A DNA stretch of 16,361 nt from an uncultured Treponema sp. (GCF_938029485.1 NZ_CALHGC010000137.1:1-16361); one strand, 5' to 3'; counted from the stretch's first letter, positions 1 through 7,747 are shown. The notes: generated from the sequence alone by a model not told the origin. Numbers and translations: made by a program.

Positions 1-107
1 GACAGCCCGCAGTCCGTTCGGAGCGGCGTGTCGCAGAAGCCCGCCCGCGAAAGGATGACGACGGCACAAAGTACAATCCCTTTGCAGCGTATTTTAATAA
101 GAAGTAA
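1..107 (+). CDS. 3' end of an unidentified protein gene (partial)
   Basis: The frame starting at base 3 is open from the window edge to a TAA at 105-107 and gives about 34 residues: an Arg-rich stretch followed by a polar tail ending NPFAAYFNKK. The other two forward frames give less protein-like sequence: frame 2 stops early, and frame 1 runs through the downstream hairpin. A terminator-type hairpin begins a few bases after the stop, which supports this being a true gene end. Too little remains to name a family, and the function is unknown. Confidence 0.5.
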   Translation, partial: QPAVRSERRVAEARPRKDDDGTKYNPFAAYFNKK

Positions 108-109
108 GA

Positions 110-152
110 CAAAAAAATCCCGACAAAAGAAAGGCTTTCTTTTATCGGGATT
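110..152. terminator. Bidirectional rho-independent terminator
   Basis: Arms at 116-132 and 136-152 pair over 17 bp with one C/A mismatch and a 3-base loop (GGC). Read on the minus strand, the stem is followed by a run of T (complement of A111-A115 and adjoining A116-A117), the classic intrinsic terminator form. Read on the plus strand, the stem begins 9 bases after the stop of the leftmost gene and is followed by a T-rich but interrupted tail. It probably ends both the plus-strand gene and the minus-strand operon entering from the right. Confidence 0.75.
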
Positions 153-168
153 AGTTCATTAGAAAACG

Positions 169-196
169 CATACCCTTTAGGCATTTGAAGGGTATG
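169..196. repeat. Small inverted repeat (9-bp stem)
   Basis: CATACCCTT at 169-177 and AAGGGTATG at 188-196 are perfect reverse complements around a 10-base loop. It lies 17 bases from the main terminator and, on the minus strand, comes just before it. No T-run follows on either side, so it is not a convincing terminator alone. It could protect the 3' end of the minus-strand transcript or be a protein-binding palindrome. The role is inferred. Confidence 0.45.
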
Positions 197-232
197 AATA
201 CAATAGCGTCAATACTTTATATAAAAGATACC

Positions 233-383
233 TTAATAATCAGCCTTTTTTATTTCTTCTTCAGTGGGGCTGGAAACCTTCTGCAGCACTATCTCTTTAT
301 CATCACCGTCAAAACGTCCTTTCAATGTCATCTTTTCGCCTTTTTAGGTAAAAAATCAGTAATTACGGCAAAGGGAGTGGTGT
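233..383 (-). pseudogene. Probable frameshifted C-terminal remnant (OB-fold-like tail)
   Basis: An ATG at 331 opens a 32-residue minus-strand frame ending at TAA 233-235. It reads like the C-terminus of a real protein (MTLKGRFDGDDKEIVLQK, then an acidic/Lys tail). It lacks a convincing ribosome site, and a stop lies four codons upstream in frame. One extra A in the A5 run at about 342-346 would join it to another frame reading TPFAVITDFLPKKGEK, which starts exactly where the lipoprotein gene (363-1052) leaves its frame. Two small indels would therefore extend that lipoprotein by roughly 45 residues. The pattern of a K-G-E-K strand, an L-K-G strand and a final D-K-E-I-V-L strand resembles small OB-fold tails, but this is inference. 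It could instead be a relic of a separate gene, or a sequencing error. Confidence 0.4.
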
Positions 384-1052
384 ACTGAGAAAGCCGATTG
401 ATTGGTCGGAATTTTCTCCGAAACACTGGATATACCGTGCATCTGTAGGTCTATTCTCAAGCATTTCAAACGAACCATTTTGTCGCTCGGCATCGTTTAT
501 TTGCAATTGATACACAGTCAGTGGCTGTAAATCAGCACTCAGCATAATCAATGAAAAATGTGAACATGCGTTGCTATGAGTAATGTGCAGCATCCATTGT
601 TCATTTTCCAACGTAAACTCAAAGGGTAAAGCGGTTATCACTTGGGGTTCCTGCAGCGAAAAAGATATTTCCGTTTTATTTCCACCCAAATCTGAGGCTG
701 TAAGTGTATACTGCCCTGCGGGGAAAAAGCGGCGGGGATACTTGAACTTATTTGAACCTACCCATTGTGCATTTTTTGAATATATTGTTTCTTGTAAAAA
801 AACAGTATTTTCACGATGGAGCGGCCATTCTAAGCCGGTAGCATCTTCGCGTAATATCAGCTCTTTATAATCGTTTCTCCCGTTATCATCTTCAAATAAA
901 ACAAAAGCAGCCAAGTGTTCCGTCAATACACCCTGTTGATTATAGCTGTATATCCGCTGTTTTTTTGCGAGCACAACAGACGGCGCATTAAATGAGCACG
1001 CTATCGGCAATAACACCGCTAATAGCAGACATATAAAAGGAAGATGCTTCAT
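363..1052 (-). CDS. Putative spirochaetal lipoprotein, unknown function
   Basis: The 229-residue product begins with a short basic N-terminus, a hydrophobic core and a lipobox-like LLPIAC, with the lipidated Cys expected at residue 19; the -1 Ala and relaxed upstream residues suit spirochaetal lipoproteins. The mature part is rich in beta-type alternation and aromatic residues, with no catalytic motif I recognise, and includes an RRFFPAGQYTLTASDLGGN turn typical of beta-sandwich folds. It starts 4 bases after the stop of the upstream 389-residue gene and lacks a clear ribosome site, so translational coupling is likely. The C-terminus (STPLPLP) is abrupt, and coding-like sequence continues in other frames just beyond the stop, suggesting a frameshifted end. 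Location is probably the periplasmic face of a membrane or the cell surface. Function is unknown. Confidence 0.8.
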   Translation of the reverse strand: MKHLPFICLLLAVLLPIACSFNAPSVVLAKKQRIYSYNQQGVLTEHLAAFVLFEDDNGRNDYKELILREDATGLEWPLHRENTVFLQETIYSKNAQWVGSNKFKYPRRFFPAGQYTLTASDLGGNKTEISFSLQEPQVITALPFEFTLENEQWMLHITHSNACSHFSLIMLSADLQPLTVYQLQINDAERQNGSFEMLENRPTDARYIQCFGENSDQSIGFLSTPLPLP

Positions 1053-1056
1053 TGGA

Positions 1057-2226
1057 TTAGAACATAAAAGAAAGATTGACCACCGTCAAATCCGAAGCGG
1101 CTCTGTTCGCACTTGATTCAAAGTGAACGTTTCTGCTTTCACATTGCTCTATCAAGTAAGAAATATAATACATTCCAAGACTGCATATATCCGACCCTTC
1201 CGGCAGTGCGCGGTAAAAATCGATGAGAGAATTTTTATTAATATCCGCTTTCTTCATGTCATTTATACTCGCTTTTATAGCTTCCGAAGAGCTTGCTTTT
1301 TCTTTGTTATACAGCGATATTTGCATTTTGCCCTGTGTTCCGATTGAGGTGGTACTCCCGCCTCCGATTTTCCACGAAACAAAGACTTTTTCGTCTTTCC
1401 GCTTCAGTTCGGCGATAAGTAATTGCCGGACTTTCGGGTCAAAAAGCGCATCTTGAGGATCTTGCCTATTAGCGAATAACTGCTTTGCCTCACTGCGCAT
1501 ATTCATATTTTCCGCGCTTAAAATCAACTCCATCAACACCAGCGAAATATATTCGGCTATTTTGGTTTTATCGATATACTCGGTAAGACTGGTACGGATT
1601 GTTCGTACGATGGTATCGAAATTCGGAGCCGATTTAAATTTGGTAATGATAAACCATACAAAAGGGCGGAGATTATTAAGGAATTTTTCGCTTATAAAGA
1701 GCTTCATATTTTTATCTGCAGGCGGCAAATCCTCTTTGCTGATAAAGGTATGCAGCGGTGCAAGGATTTCGTTTTTTATTTTATAAATGAGTTCTTCATT
1801 TTTCTTTAAAATCGCCGCCAAATATTGTTGGTTGATATGTGTTTTTTCATCGATGATATTTGCAGGATTGAGTCTATTCCATTTTTTGATTACCGGCGAA
1901 GCTAAAATTTGCTTGAATATAAACATATCGTACTGCCGGTAAAGAAGAGAAAAAACAATCAATTTTGATAGATCCATAATTTCTTGACGTAAAGAAACCA
2001 ATTCCGACTGCGAAATTTCAATCTTTGAAATGTAGTTTGCAAGGATGAGGCGTTGAATATTATCAGGCACAAAAGAATCCAACGAAATGCCGTATTCTTC
2101 GACGTTTCCCGCCAAAGTAAAACGCAGAAGTTTCTTATTTTGCTTAATAAAGAAAGTTGAACCTTCCTGTGTTAAAACCAACTTAATGGGAAGATTTAAT
2201 AACCGTTTTTTTTCTGCTGATGCCAT
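1057..2226 (-). CDS. Conserved-type cytoplasmic protein with degenerate GHKL-like features
   Basis: The protein has 389 residues from the ATG at 2226. An ATG three codons upstream (2235) is possible, but AAGGATG lies at the right distance only for the inner start. There is no signal peptide or membrane span. The N-terminal ~80 residues are beta-rich, the middle is helical with many charged residues, and the last ~160 hold two suggestive segments. One is a helix, LVLMELILSAENMN, shaped like the N-box of GHKL ATPases, where Glu and Asn normally hold Mg-ATP. The other is a C-terminal SLGMYYISYLIEQCESRN helix followed by a beta strand, resembling the end of a histidine-kinase or anti-sigma kinase domain. 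The canonical DxGxG motif is absent, so ATP binding is doubtful. It lies 82 bases downstream of the giant TPR gene and just upstream of the lipoprotein gene. Function unknown; the GHKL link is inference. Confidence 0.8.
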   Translation of the reverse strand: MASAEKKRLLNLPIKLVLTQEGSTFFIKQNKKLLRFTLAGNVEEYGISLDSFVPDNIQRLILANYISKIEISQSELVSLRQEIMDLSKLIVFSLLYRQYDMFIFKQILASPVIKKWNRLNPANIIDEKTHINQQYLAAILKKNEELIYKIKNEILAPLHTFISKEDLPPADKNMKLFISEKFLNNLRPFVWFIITKFKSAPNFDTIVRTIRTSLTEYIDKTKIAEYISLVLMELILSAENMNMRSEAKQLFANRQDPQDALFDPKVRQLLIAELKRKDEKVFVSWKIGGGSTTSIGTQGKMQISLYNKEKASSSEAIKASINDMKKADINKNSLIDFYRALPEGSDICSLGMYYISYLIEQCESRNVHFESSANRAASDLTVVNLSFMF

Positions 2227-2317
2227 ACTCGTCATCCTTGTCTTAAAGATGTTACTAAAATTATCGGTAGCCTCATAGGAATCGTTATAAAAACCCTTTT
2301 ATTTTTAGCGGTCTTCA

Positions 2318-5300
2318 TTAGAGATTAACCAATAGCTTTCTCACTTCGGCTGCAGCGCGATAATTCGGCATTTGCTTAAGCAGCTGCTCAAAAATTGCCT
2401 TTGCCTCCGTTTTGTTATCCAAACTAATATACACTTTTCCTAGCTCATAGTAACAGTCCCATATTTGGGGGTTCATTTTGATAAGAGCTTGATAGGTGTC
2501 GCGCGCATTTTCTTTTAATCCGGCTGACAGATACACCGCCGCAAGATTTTGACGGGCGCCAATATCTTTCGGCATAATTTTTATTGCATTGTTATAATAA
2601 TCGATGGCTTTTCCGTATTGTTTTTTTAACCCGTAGAGTTTGCCTAAATTCATATTCACTTCAAAATTGGAAGATTCAGCGCGGTATGCGGCAAGCAGAT
2701 GCTGTTCTGCCGCCTCGAGATGCCCTGCTTCAAGCTGGATCCGTCCGAGATTGATGCGGGGTTTACTATATGACCCATCGGCTGCAACCGCACGGGTATA
2801 ATAGTCTTCGGCTTCATGCAGGCGGTTGTTTTTTTCAAGCGCTAATCCGTAAGTATATAAGAAGCGTGCGTCTTTATCGTTGGCAGTCAGCGCTTTTTGT
2901 GCGTTTTGTAACGCTTCCCCTGTCTTACCGGATTCCAGCTGTACCGACGCAAGGTTATAATAGGTTACAGGGTCGGTATCTCCAAGCGCCAGCGCTTCTT
3001 TAAAATAACGTTCGGCTTGCTTGGAATCCTTTCGTTTCGCATACGCTTGTGCCATCTCTTTTAAGGCGGATGTATTTGACGGTTCCAACGCCAGCGCTTT
3101 TTGATAATTGGTTATTGCCTCGGCGTAATTGCGTTTTTTATCCTGCATCCGTGCTATTTCCACCCATGCACGGACATAATCGGGTTTTAACGTCGCAGCT
3201 CTCGAAAAAGCCGTAAGGGCGGCATCATTTGCATTCATAATCTTATGCGTCATGCCGAGGTTGAAAAAAGCCGCTTCAAACCGCGGATTCGATTTTACCG
3301 CTTGTTCAAAACAGGCGCGTGCTTGCGGATATTTTTTCTGTTCAAAATACTTTCTACCAAGTTCATAATTATACTGAGCATTTTGGGGATCAAGCCGGCG
3401 GGCAGCCTCCAATTCCTGTACTGCAGACGCCGCATTGTTTTGGGCGTCCGCTATTTGCGCATATACATAATGAGCTTTTGCGTCACCGTTGTTAGCCGCT
3501 ATCGATTTTTTAATATAACCGGACGCTTCGTTCAGCGCTTGTGTTTTATTGGCCGGCGAGTTTTTTGAAAGCGCCTGCATGGCATCCGCCATTTCACGGT
3601 ATTGTTCGGCTGCAAAGGCGGTATCACCTGACGGCATCTGCGCCGCGGCCTTGTTAAAAGCTCTTTGAGCTTCTGCAAAATTACCGCCTGCAGCGGCTTT
3701 TTTCCCCTGCTGTACAAGCCCATCCGTTTCGCGTTTTTTAGCCTGTAATTCCGCTTGTGCTTTTTTTGCAGCTTCCGCTTCGGAAGCGCGGACTTGAGCG
3801 CCGGCGTTTGTATTCGCCGCTTTTGCGTTATTTGACGTATTAGCTTGGTTCGCCTTATTTGCTGCCGCATTATTTTTTTGCGGTGCAGCGGGCTGTGTTT
3901 GCCGCGAAGCCGCCGCGTTTGTTTGCTGTGCGGGCTTCGATTTTGCAGTAGAACCGGCTTGTGCTTGGAGCGCCGATTGTGCACCGGTAATTTTTGCAGC
4001 CAAAGCCTGCGATTCGGAGGTGCTCTTTGCGGCAAGCCCTTTCTTGATATACTCGTCGGCTTTTTTCAATGCACCCGCTTTCATCTGCTTATCCGTCGAA
4101 TTTTCCGCCAAGCCGAACATCGAATCAGCCATCTTGCGGTAAGACTCCTCCGCAAAACTATCATCATCCTTAGGCATGAAGCGGCTTGCCCTATCTAAAG
4201 AGAGTGTTGCGTTATTCAGCTGTTTCCGTTGAGCTGCGGCAATTCCCTGCGCTATAAGGGTTTCCACCTGTTTATGCGCAGCTGTTTTCGGGTTTTCCTG
4301 CTGTTTACGCTGCGTTCCGGCTTTTGCCTGCGCAAGCCGTTCCTGCTCTTTGCGCTGTTCTTCGGCTTTTTTCTGCGCTGCGGCTTGAGCTGCCTGCTCC
4401 TGCTGTTTGCGCTGCGCGTCAGCTCTGGCTTGCGCACGCTGCTCCTGCTCTTTGCGCGTATCGAGTATTTTAGCGTAGAGATTACGCGCGGCGGATCCGT
4501 TTTGCGCGGCAAGCGCTTCCTTAATATAGCTTTCAGCTTTATTCAGCGATGTCCGCACATCATTCGGATTGGATAGGTGCTGTGCAAGATTAAGCATCGC
4601 ATCTGCCATTTCCGTGTATGAATCGCTTGCGAACTGTTTATTGTCCGGCATCAAGGCGGCCGCCTCATCGAAGGATGATACGGCGTTATTCAGTTGCCGT
4701 TTGTTTACCGCGTTTTTCCCTTGGCCGATCAGCTCAACGACCTGTCTTCGTTGCCGTTCCGCCCGATCCTCGCTGCGTACGCGATCCTCCGCCTGCTGCT
4801 GGGCCAGCAGCGACTGTTGCCGCTTTGCTTCGGACGCCTTTTGATGTTCCGCTATAATAGCGCTGTAGAGTTCGCGGGCATCCGTATTGTTGCGGGCCGC
4901 AAGCGATTTCCTTATATACCGTTCGGCTTCATCCCGAGATTTTTGAGCGGTCTGAGCATCGGATGTTGTTTTCGATAATAAAAAGAGGGAGGAAGCAATA
5001 TCGTGATACGATGCAGCTTCAAAGTCCTTATCATCAGGCATTGCTTCGTCCGCACGTTCAAAAGCGGCAAGCGCATTGTCCAGCTGATTTTTTTGAGCGG
5101 CGCTTTTTCCTTGCACAATATAGTTGCGTACCGTATCGTAATCTTCTTCGAGTTTTTGATTTCCTGTTGTCCGCGCCGTCTCCCGCTCTTGTGCACCGCG
5201 GTTAAGCGCAAGCGCATCATTGCCGAATACACCTGGATAGATATTTTCCGTTCCATCCGTTCGGTTATCCGATAAATTTTGCCGATTTTGTATACCGCTT

Positions 5301-5605
5301 CCATCTTGGGCGCCGTATTGTTTCGCAAGGCTTTCATTTGCGGCTTGCGCAGCTAAAAGCCGTTCCTGTTGCTCGGGGGTTAGATCACTGCCGTCATTTT
5401 CTACGTTGAAAGCGCCGTCATTGCCTAAAATATCGGACGATCGTCCCAACCCCGTCCCAAACGCGCCGCCGTCCTGCCCGGTTCGCGAAACCGGCGTATT
5501 ATCCATCTCTTTTCCGCCGAAAACCAAAGAATATCCGCCCCAAATTAAAAGACACAGTACGACACCTGCTGCCGTTCCGATTAAATATTTGTGTAAATCA
5601 TTCAA
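2318..5605 (-). CDS. Giant single-pass membrane TPR protein
   Basis: The start is the TTG at 5605: GGAGG at 5615-5619 lies 9 bases upstream, and the codon overlaps the TGA of the preceding gene by 8 bases. This gives about 1095 residues; the longer open frame would place extra residues inside that gene. Residues 7-29 form one membrane span, with the bulk probably periplasmic. A Gly/Asn/Gln-rich linker follows to about 150. Four related ~100-residue helical modules then occur at about 154-254, 285-385, 443-543 and 626-720, separated by Ala/Gln/Lys-rich coiled or low-complexity linkers. From about 711 to the end run roughly eleven canonical 34-residue TPRs with the usual G/Y/A spacing and D-P or P-turns. 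TPR arrays bind proteins, so a scaffold role in envelope assembly or secretion is likely. There is no enzymatic motif. It pairs with the secreted TPR protein encoded just upstream. Confidence 0.9.
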   Translation of the reverse strand: MNDLHKYLIGTAAGVVLCLLIWGGYSLVFGGKEMDNTPVSRTGQDGGAFGTGLGRSSDILGNDGAFNVENDGSDLTPEQQERLLAAQAANESLAKQYGAQDGSGIQNRQNLSDNRTDGTENIYPGVFGNDALALNRGAQERETARTTGNQKLEEDYDTVRNYIVQGKSAAQKNQLDNALAAFERADEAMPDDKDFEAASYHDIASSLFLLSKTTSDAQTAQKSRDEAERYIRKSLAARNNTDARELYSAIIAEHQKASEAKRQQSLLAQQQAEDRVRSEDRAERQRRQVVELIGQGKNAVNKRQLNNAVSSFDEAAALMPDNKQFASDSYTEMADAMLNLAQHLSNPNDVRTSLNKAESYIKEALAAQNGSAARNLYAKILDTRKEQEQRAQARADAQRKQQEQAAQAAAQKKAEEQRKEQERLAQAKAGTQRKQQENPKTAAHKQVETLIAQGIAAAQRKQLNNATLSLDRASRFMPKDDDSFAEESYRKMADSMFGLAENSTDKQMKAGALKKADEYIKKGLAAKSTSESQALAAKITGAQSALQAQAGSTAKSKPAQQTNAAASRQTQPAAPQKNNAAANKANQANTSNNAKAANTNAGAQVRASEAEAAKKAQAELQAKKRETDGLVQQGKKAAAGGNFAEAQRAFNKAAAQMPSGDTAFAAEQYREMADAMQALSKNSPANKTQALNEASGYIKKSIAANNGDAKAHYVYAQIADAQNNAASAVQELEAARRLDPQNAQYNYELGRKYFEQKKYPQARACFEQAVKSNPRFEAAFFNLGMTHKIMNANDAALTAFSRAATLKPDYVRAWVEIARMQDKKRNYAEAITNYQKALALEPSNTSALKEMAQAYAKRKDSKQAERYFKEALALGDTDPVTYYNLASVQLESGKTGEALQNAQKALTANDKDARFLYTYGLALEKNNRLHEAEDYYTRAVAADGSYSKPRINLGRIQLEAGHLEAAEQHLLAAYRAESSNFEVNMNLGKLYGLKKQYGKAIDYYNNAIKIMPKDIGARQNLAAVYLSAGLKENARDTYQALIKMNPQIWDCYYELGKVYISLDNKTEAKAIFEQLLKQMPNYRAAAEVRKLLVNL
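3446..5146 (-). repeat. Four divergent copies of a ~100-residue module inside the giant TPR gene
   Basis: Each copy has the same order: a Q-G-K helix, a Q-L-[DN]-N-A or N-F-A-E-A helix, E/D/K-x-A-x-x-MP at the first turn, then S-Y or Q-Y with a hydrophobic helix ([DE][IM]A[DS][SA]M), then A-x-x-YI[RK]K(S/G/E)(L/I)AA. Copies lie near 4844-5146, 4451-4753, 3977-4279 and 3446-3730. Similarity is clear at protein level but diverged at DNA level, so these are old internal duplications. Each resembles two or three TPR-like helix pairs with a longer second helix. The last copy merges directly into the canonical TPR array. Confidence 0.75.
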
Positions 5606-6341
5606 GATTGTAGTCCTCCGAATAGTCAAGCGTTTCATCCGAACCGGCAGAAAGCGAAGAAGCATTATCTACCGACTGTAAATTGGCGTTTATTTCATCT
5701 TGCAGCTTTTTATACCGCGCTTCTGCAGTGCGCCGTTCGGCTTCTTCCGCCAATTTCTGCGCTTCTTCTTGCATACGAACCATTTCCGCTTCACGTTGTT
5801 CCGATTCCAAAAGCGATATCATACGCTGAATGACCTGTCTTTGGGAAGCGGCAGGTTCAAGGTTTAAATAGAATTTATAATCTTCCAGCGCTTGAGGATA
5901 ATTTTCCAGTTTAATATAGGTATTTGCCCTATTCAATACTGCCGGCGGATATGCACGGCGTACAGACAACGCTGCGGTATACGCCTCTTCCGCCTCTGTA
6001 AACCGACTTTGTAAAAAGTAGACATTCCCCAAATTATAGGAGTAGAGATATGACCCCGACGTATCTTTACTTTTGCCTGCCAACAATTGCTGTTCCGCTT
6101 CCGCATATTTACCGAGGCTGATATAGCATATACCTAAATACAGATTGATTTTAGGATCGTTTTGTCCTTCGGATGACGCCTGATAAAAAAGCGGTAACGC
6201 TTTATCCGGTTGATTTTTCAGCAGAAAATTTTTCCCTTGTGTTAAGGCATCGTCCGCAAAACCTGATACAACGGATACTAACAGATAAATAATAATCGGA
6301 ATTAATTGCCGAACCGATACTATACGGCAAATACGCTTCAT
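5598..6341 (-). CDS. Secreted TPR protein with C-terminal coiled coil
   Basis: The product has 247 residues from the ATG at 6341. GAGAGG lies 8 bases upstream of that ATG but only 2 bases from the ATG at 6347, so the inner start is preferred. A Sec-type signal peptide (basic start, IPIIIYLLVSVVSGFA) probably ends after Gly-Phe-Ala near residue 29. Residues ~31-165 hold about four TPRs (for example INLYLGICYISLGKYAEAEQ and YNLGNVYFLQSRFTEAEEAY). Residues ~170-215 are a charged Glu/Arg/Ala coiled coil, and the tail is acidic. There is no lipobox or second membrane span, so a soluble periplasmic location is likely. It is the first gene of the minus-strand operon and overlaps the giant TPR gene, so a physical partnership is plausible. 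Confidence 0.88.
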   Translation of the reverse strand: MKRICRIVSVRQLIPIIIYLLVSVVSGFADDALTQGKNFLLKNQPDKALPLFYQASSEGQNDPKINLYLGICYISLGKYAEAEQQLLAGKSKDTSGSYLYSYNLGNVYFLQSRFTEAEEAYTAALSVRRAYPPAVLNRANTYIKLENYPQALEDYKFYLNLEPAASQRQVIQRMISLLESEQREAEMVRMQEEAQKLAEEAERRTAEARYKKLQDEINANLQSVDNASSLSAGSDETLDYSEDYNLE

Positions 6342-6369
6342 TGACATTACCTCTCAAAAATTATACCAT
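6341..6369 (+). promoter_or_regulatory. Predicted promoter for the plus-strand TPR gene
   Basis: A perfect TTGACA at 6341-6346 is followed after exactly 17 bases by TACCAT at 6364-6369 (4 of 6 matches to TATAAT). The expected start point, 7 bases on, is 6376, which is the A of the next gene's ATG. No ribosome-binding sequence precedes that ATG. The element overlaps the opposing -10 (6360-6365), so the two promoters should compete for polymerase. Confidence 0.5.
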
Positions 6370-6395
6370 AAATTTATGTCTTTGTACCTTATTAG
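6360..6395 (-). promoter_or_regulatory. Predicted promoter for the minus-strand TPR operon
   Basis: On the minus strand a perfect TATAAT (complement of 6360-6365) is preceded by TGG, forming an extended -10 (TGnTATAAT). The -35 region, inside the opposite gene near 6383-6388, is poor, which is common when the -10 is extended. Transcription would begin near 6353, leaving a leader of about a dozen bases that carries the GAGAGG ribosome site. Confidence 0.6.
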
Positions 6396-7746
6396 TTTCA
6401 TTAGCGTACTTTCTTTTTTTATTCTATTACTGGCCTTTTTCTTAATACGTTCGATTATTTCACCGAAAAAAGCCGCTTCAATAGAAAAATATATCAATGC
6501 CGGCAAGTATGCAACAGCAATTAAACGGGCAAAAGCTATTATAGCAAAAAACCCGCGTGATACAAAAGCCCATTATCTTCTCGGAAAAGCGTATTTGGCT
6601 GACGGACGTGCGGAACTTGCATTGATGGAGTTTAAAACCATCAGCAAGGCAACTTTTGAATCTAAAGCCCAAGAAAAAGAATTTAGAAATTTGACGGCAC
6701 AGCTGTATGAACGCTTTCAGCAGCATACCGAAGCGCTCGCCGAATATGCATTACTGATAAAACTCGATCCTCAAAATGCGGAATATCATTACGCGATCGG
6801 ACAGCTTTTTGAACAACTCAATAAAACGGAACAGGCTATCTTTCATTATCGGCAGGCGATTAATCTTAATTCCAAATATGCTGCCGCACATGCAGCGCTC
6901 GGCCTGCTCCTGTTCCGCAATAAGATGATGGGCGAAGCAAAACAGGAAATTACAACCGCGCTCAAACTTGAACCCGATAATACGACTGCGCTTTACTATC
7001 AGGGGCGGCTCCTTCGCGAAACAAAAGAATATGCACCGGCGTTGGCTGCATTTGAAAAAGCCGCCCGTAATGCGGATTTGCGACAAAAGTGTTTTACCGA
7101 ACGAGGATTGTGCTATTTCGATGCAAACAGCCTTGAAAAAGCCGCCTTTGAATTCGACCGGGCGCTCAAGCTCACCACTGCAAAAAATTCAAATCCCGAC
7201 ACCTTACGTCTCCGCTATGCCGCCGCTGCATGCTATGAAAAAATGCGGGATCTCGACCGAGCCATCGAACAATGGGAAGCTATTCACACCACAACGCCGG
7301 GGTACAAAGATGTTGCGGATAAACTTAATCAATACCGTGATCTCCGCTCAAATGATTACATGAAAGAATATCTCACCGTCGGTGCGGAATCGTTCCTTAA
7401 ACTCTGTAAAGCGGTAACCGAACAGGCATTCGCACTTTCCGTCCAGTCTCAAAAAGAAATAAAACAGGGCTGCGCCATTATCGCCTTGGAAGATAACTCC
7501 GAAAAATGGATGAATGTACGCAAGCAGCCTAAACTCTTTATCTATTCGCGGGATAGCGACATTATCGGCGATTCGTTTTTGCGCTCGCTGCATGAGCAGA
7601 TGAAAAGTCAAGGGCTGGTGAGGGTTGTCGTCATTACCGCAAGCGGTTTTTCACGGTCTGCATTAAGCTTTGCAGAAAATCGGCCGTTTGAATTAATCGA
7701 TAAGGTCAAACTGGAGTCAATGCTAAAAAAAATAAAAGGCATATAG
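6376..7746 (+). CDS. Membrane-anchored TPR protein with Mrr-like C-terminal domain
   Basis: The 456-residue protein has one N-terminal membrane span (residues 3-24) and a short positive segment after it. About eight TPRs follow at residues 33-320, including a typical YKDVADKL end helix. Residues ~355-453 resemble the C-terminal half of the Mrr/PD-(D/E)xK restriction fold. The strand FIYSRDSDI corresponds to the usual Q-x-K strand, and a helix, VVVITASGFSRSALSFAEN and FELID-x-x-x-LESML follow in the expected order. The catalytic Lys of Q-x-K seems replaced (Y-S-R), so nuclease activity is unlikely and a binding role is inferred. Positive residues on the C-terminal side of the span suggest the TPRs face the cytoplasm. 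The ATG has no ribosome site, and the predicted promoter starts transcription on it. The metallophosphoesterase gene follows after one base. Confidence 0.88.
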   Translation: MSLYLISFISVLSFFILLLAFFLIRSIISPKKAASIEKYINAGKYATAIKRAKAIIAKNPRDTKAHYLLGKAYLADGRAELALMEFKTISKATFESKAQEKEFRNLTAQLYERFQQHTEALAEYALLIKLDPQNAEYHYAIGQLFEQLNKTEQAIFHYRQAINLNSKYAAAHAALGLLLFRNKMMGEAKQEITTALKLEPDNTTALYYQGRLLRETKEYAPALAAFEKAARNADLRQKCFTERGLCYFDANSLEKAAFEFDRALKLTTAKNSNPDTLRLRYAAAACYEKMRDLDRAIEQWEAIHTTTPGYKDVADKLNQYRDLRSNDYMKEYLTVGAESFLKLCKAVTEQAFALSVQSQKEIKQGCAIIALEDNSEKWMNVRKQPKLFIYSRDSDIIGDSFLRSLHEQMKSQGLVRVVVITASGFSRSALSFAENRPFELIDKVKLESMLKKIKGI

Positions 7747-7747
7747 C

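Noticed and set aside
185..388. 67-codon plus-strand open frame near the left end
   Set aside because: It starts inside an inverted repeat, has no ribosome site and is hydrophobic in a way expected from antisense of coding-like sequence. The minus strand gives a more protein-like reading.
3532..4035. 167-codon minus-strand frame inside the giant TPR gene
   Set aside because: It is an alternate frame of Ala/Gln/Lys-rich codons, with Arg/Lys/Pro-rich nonsense composition and no own start signal.
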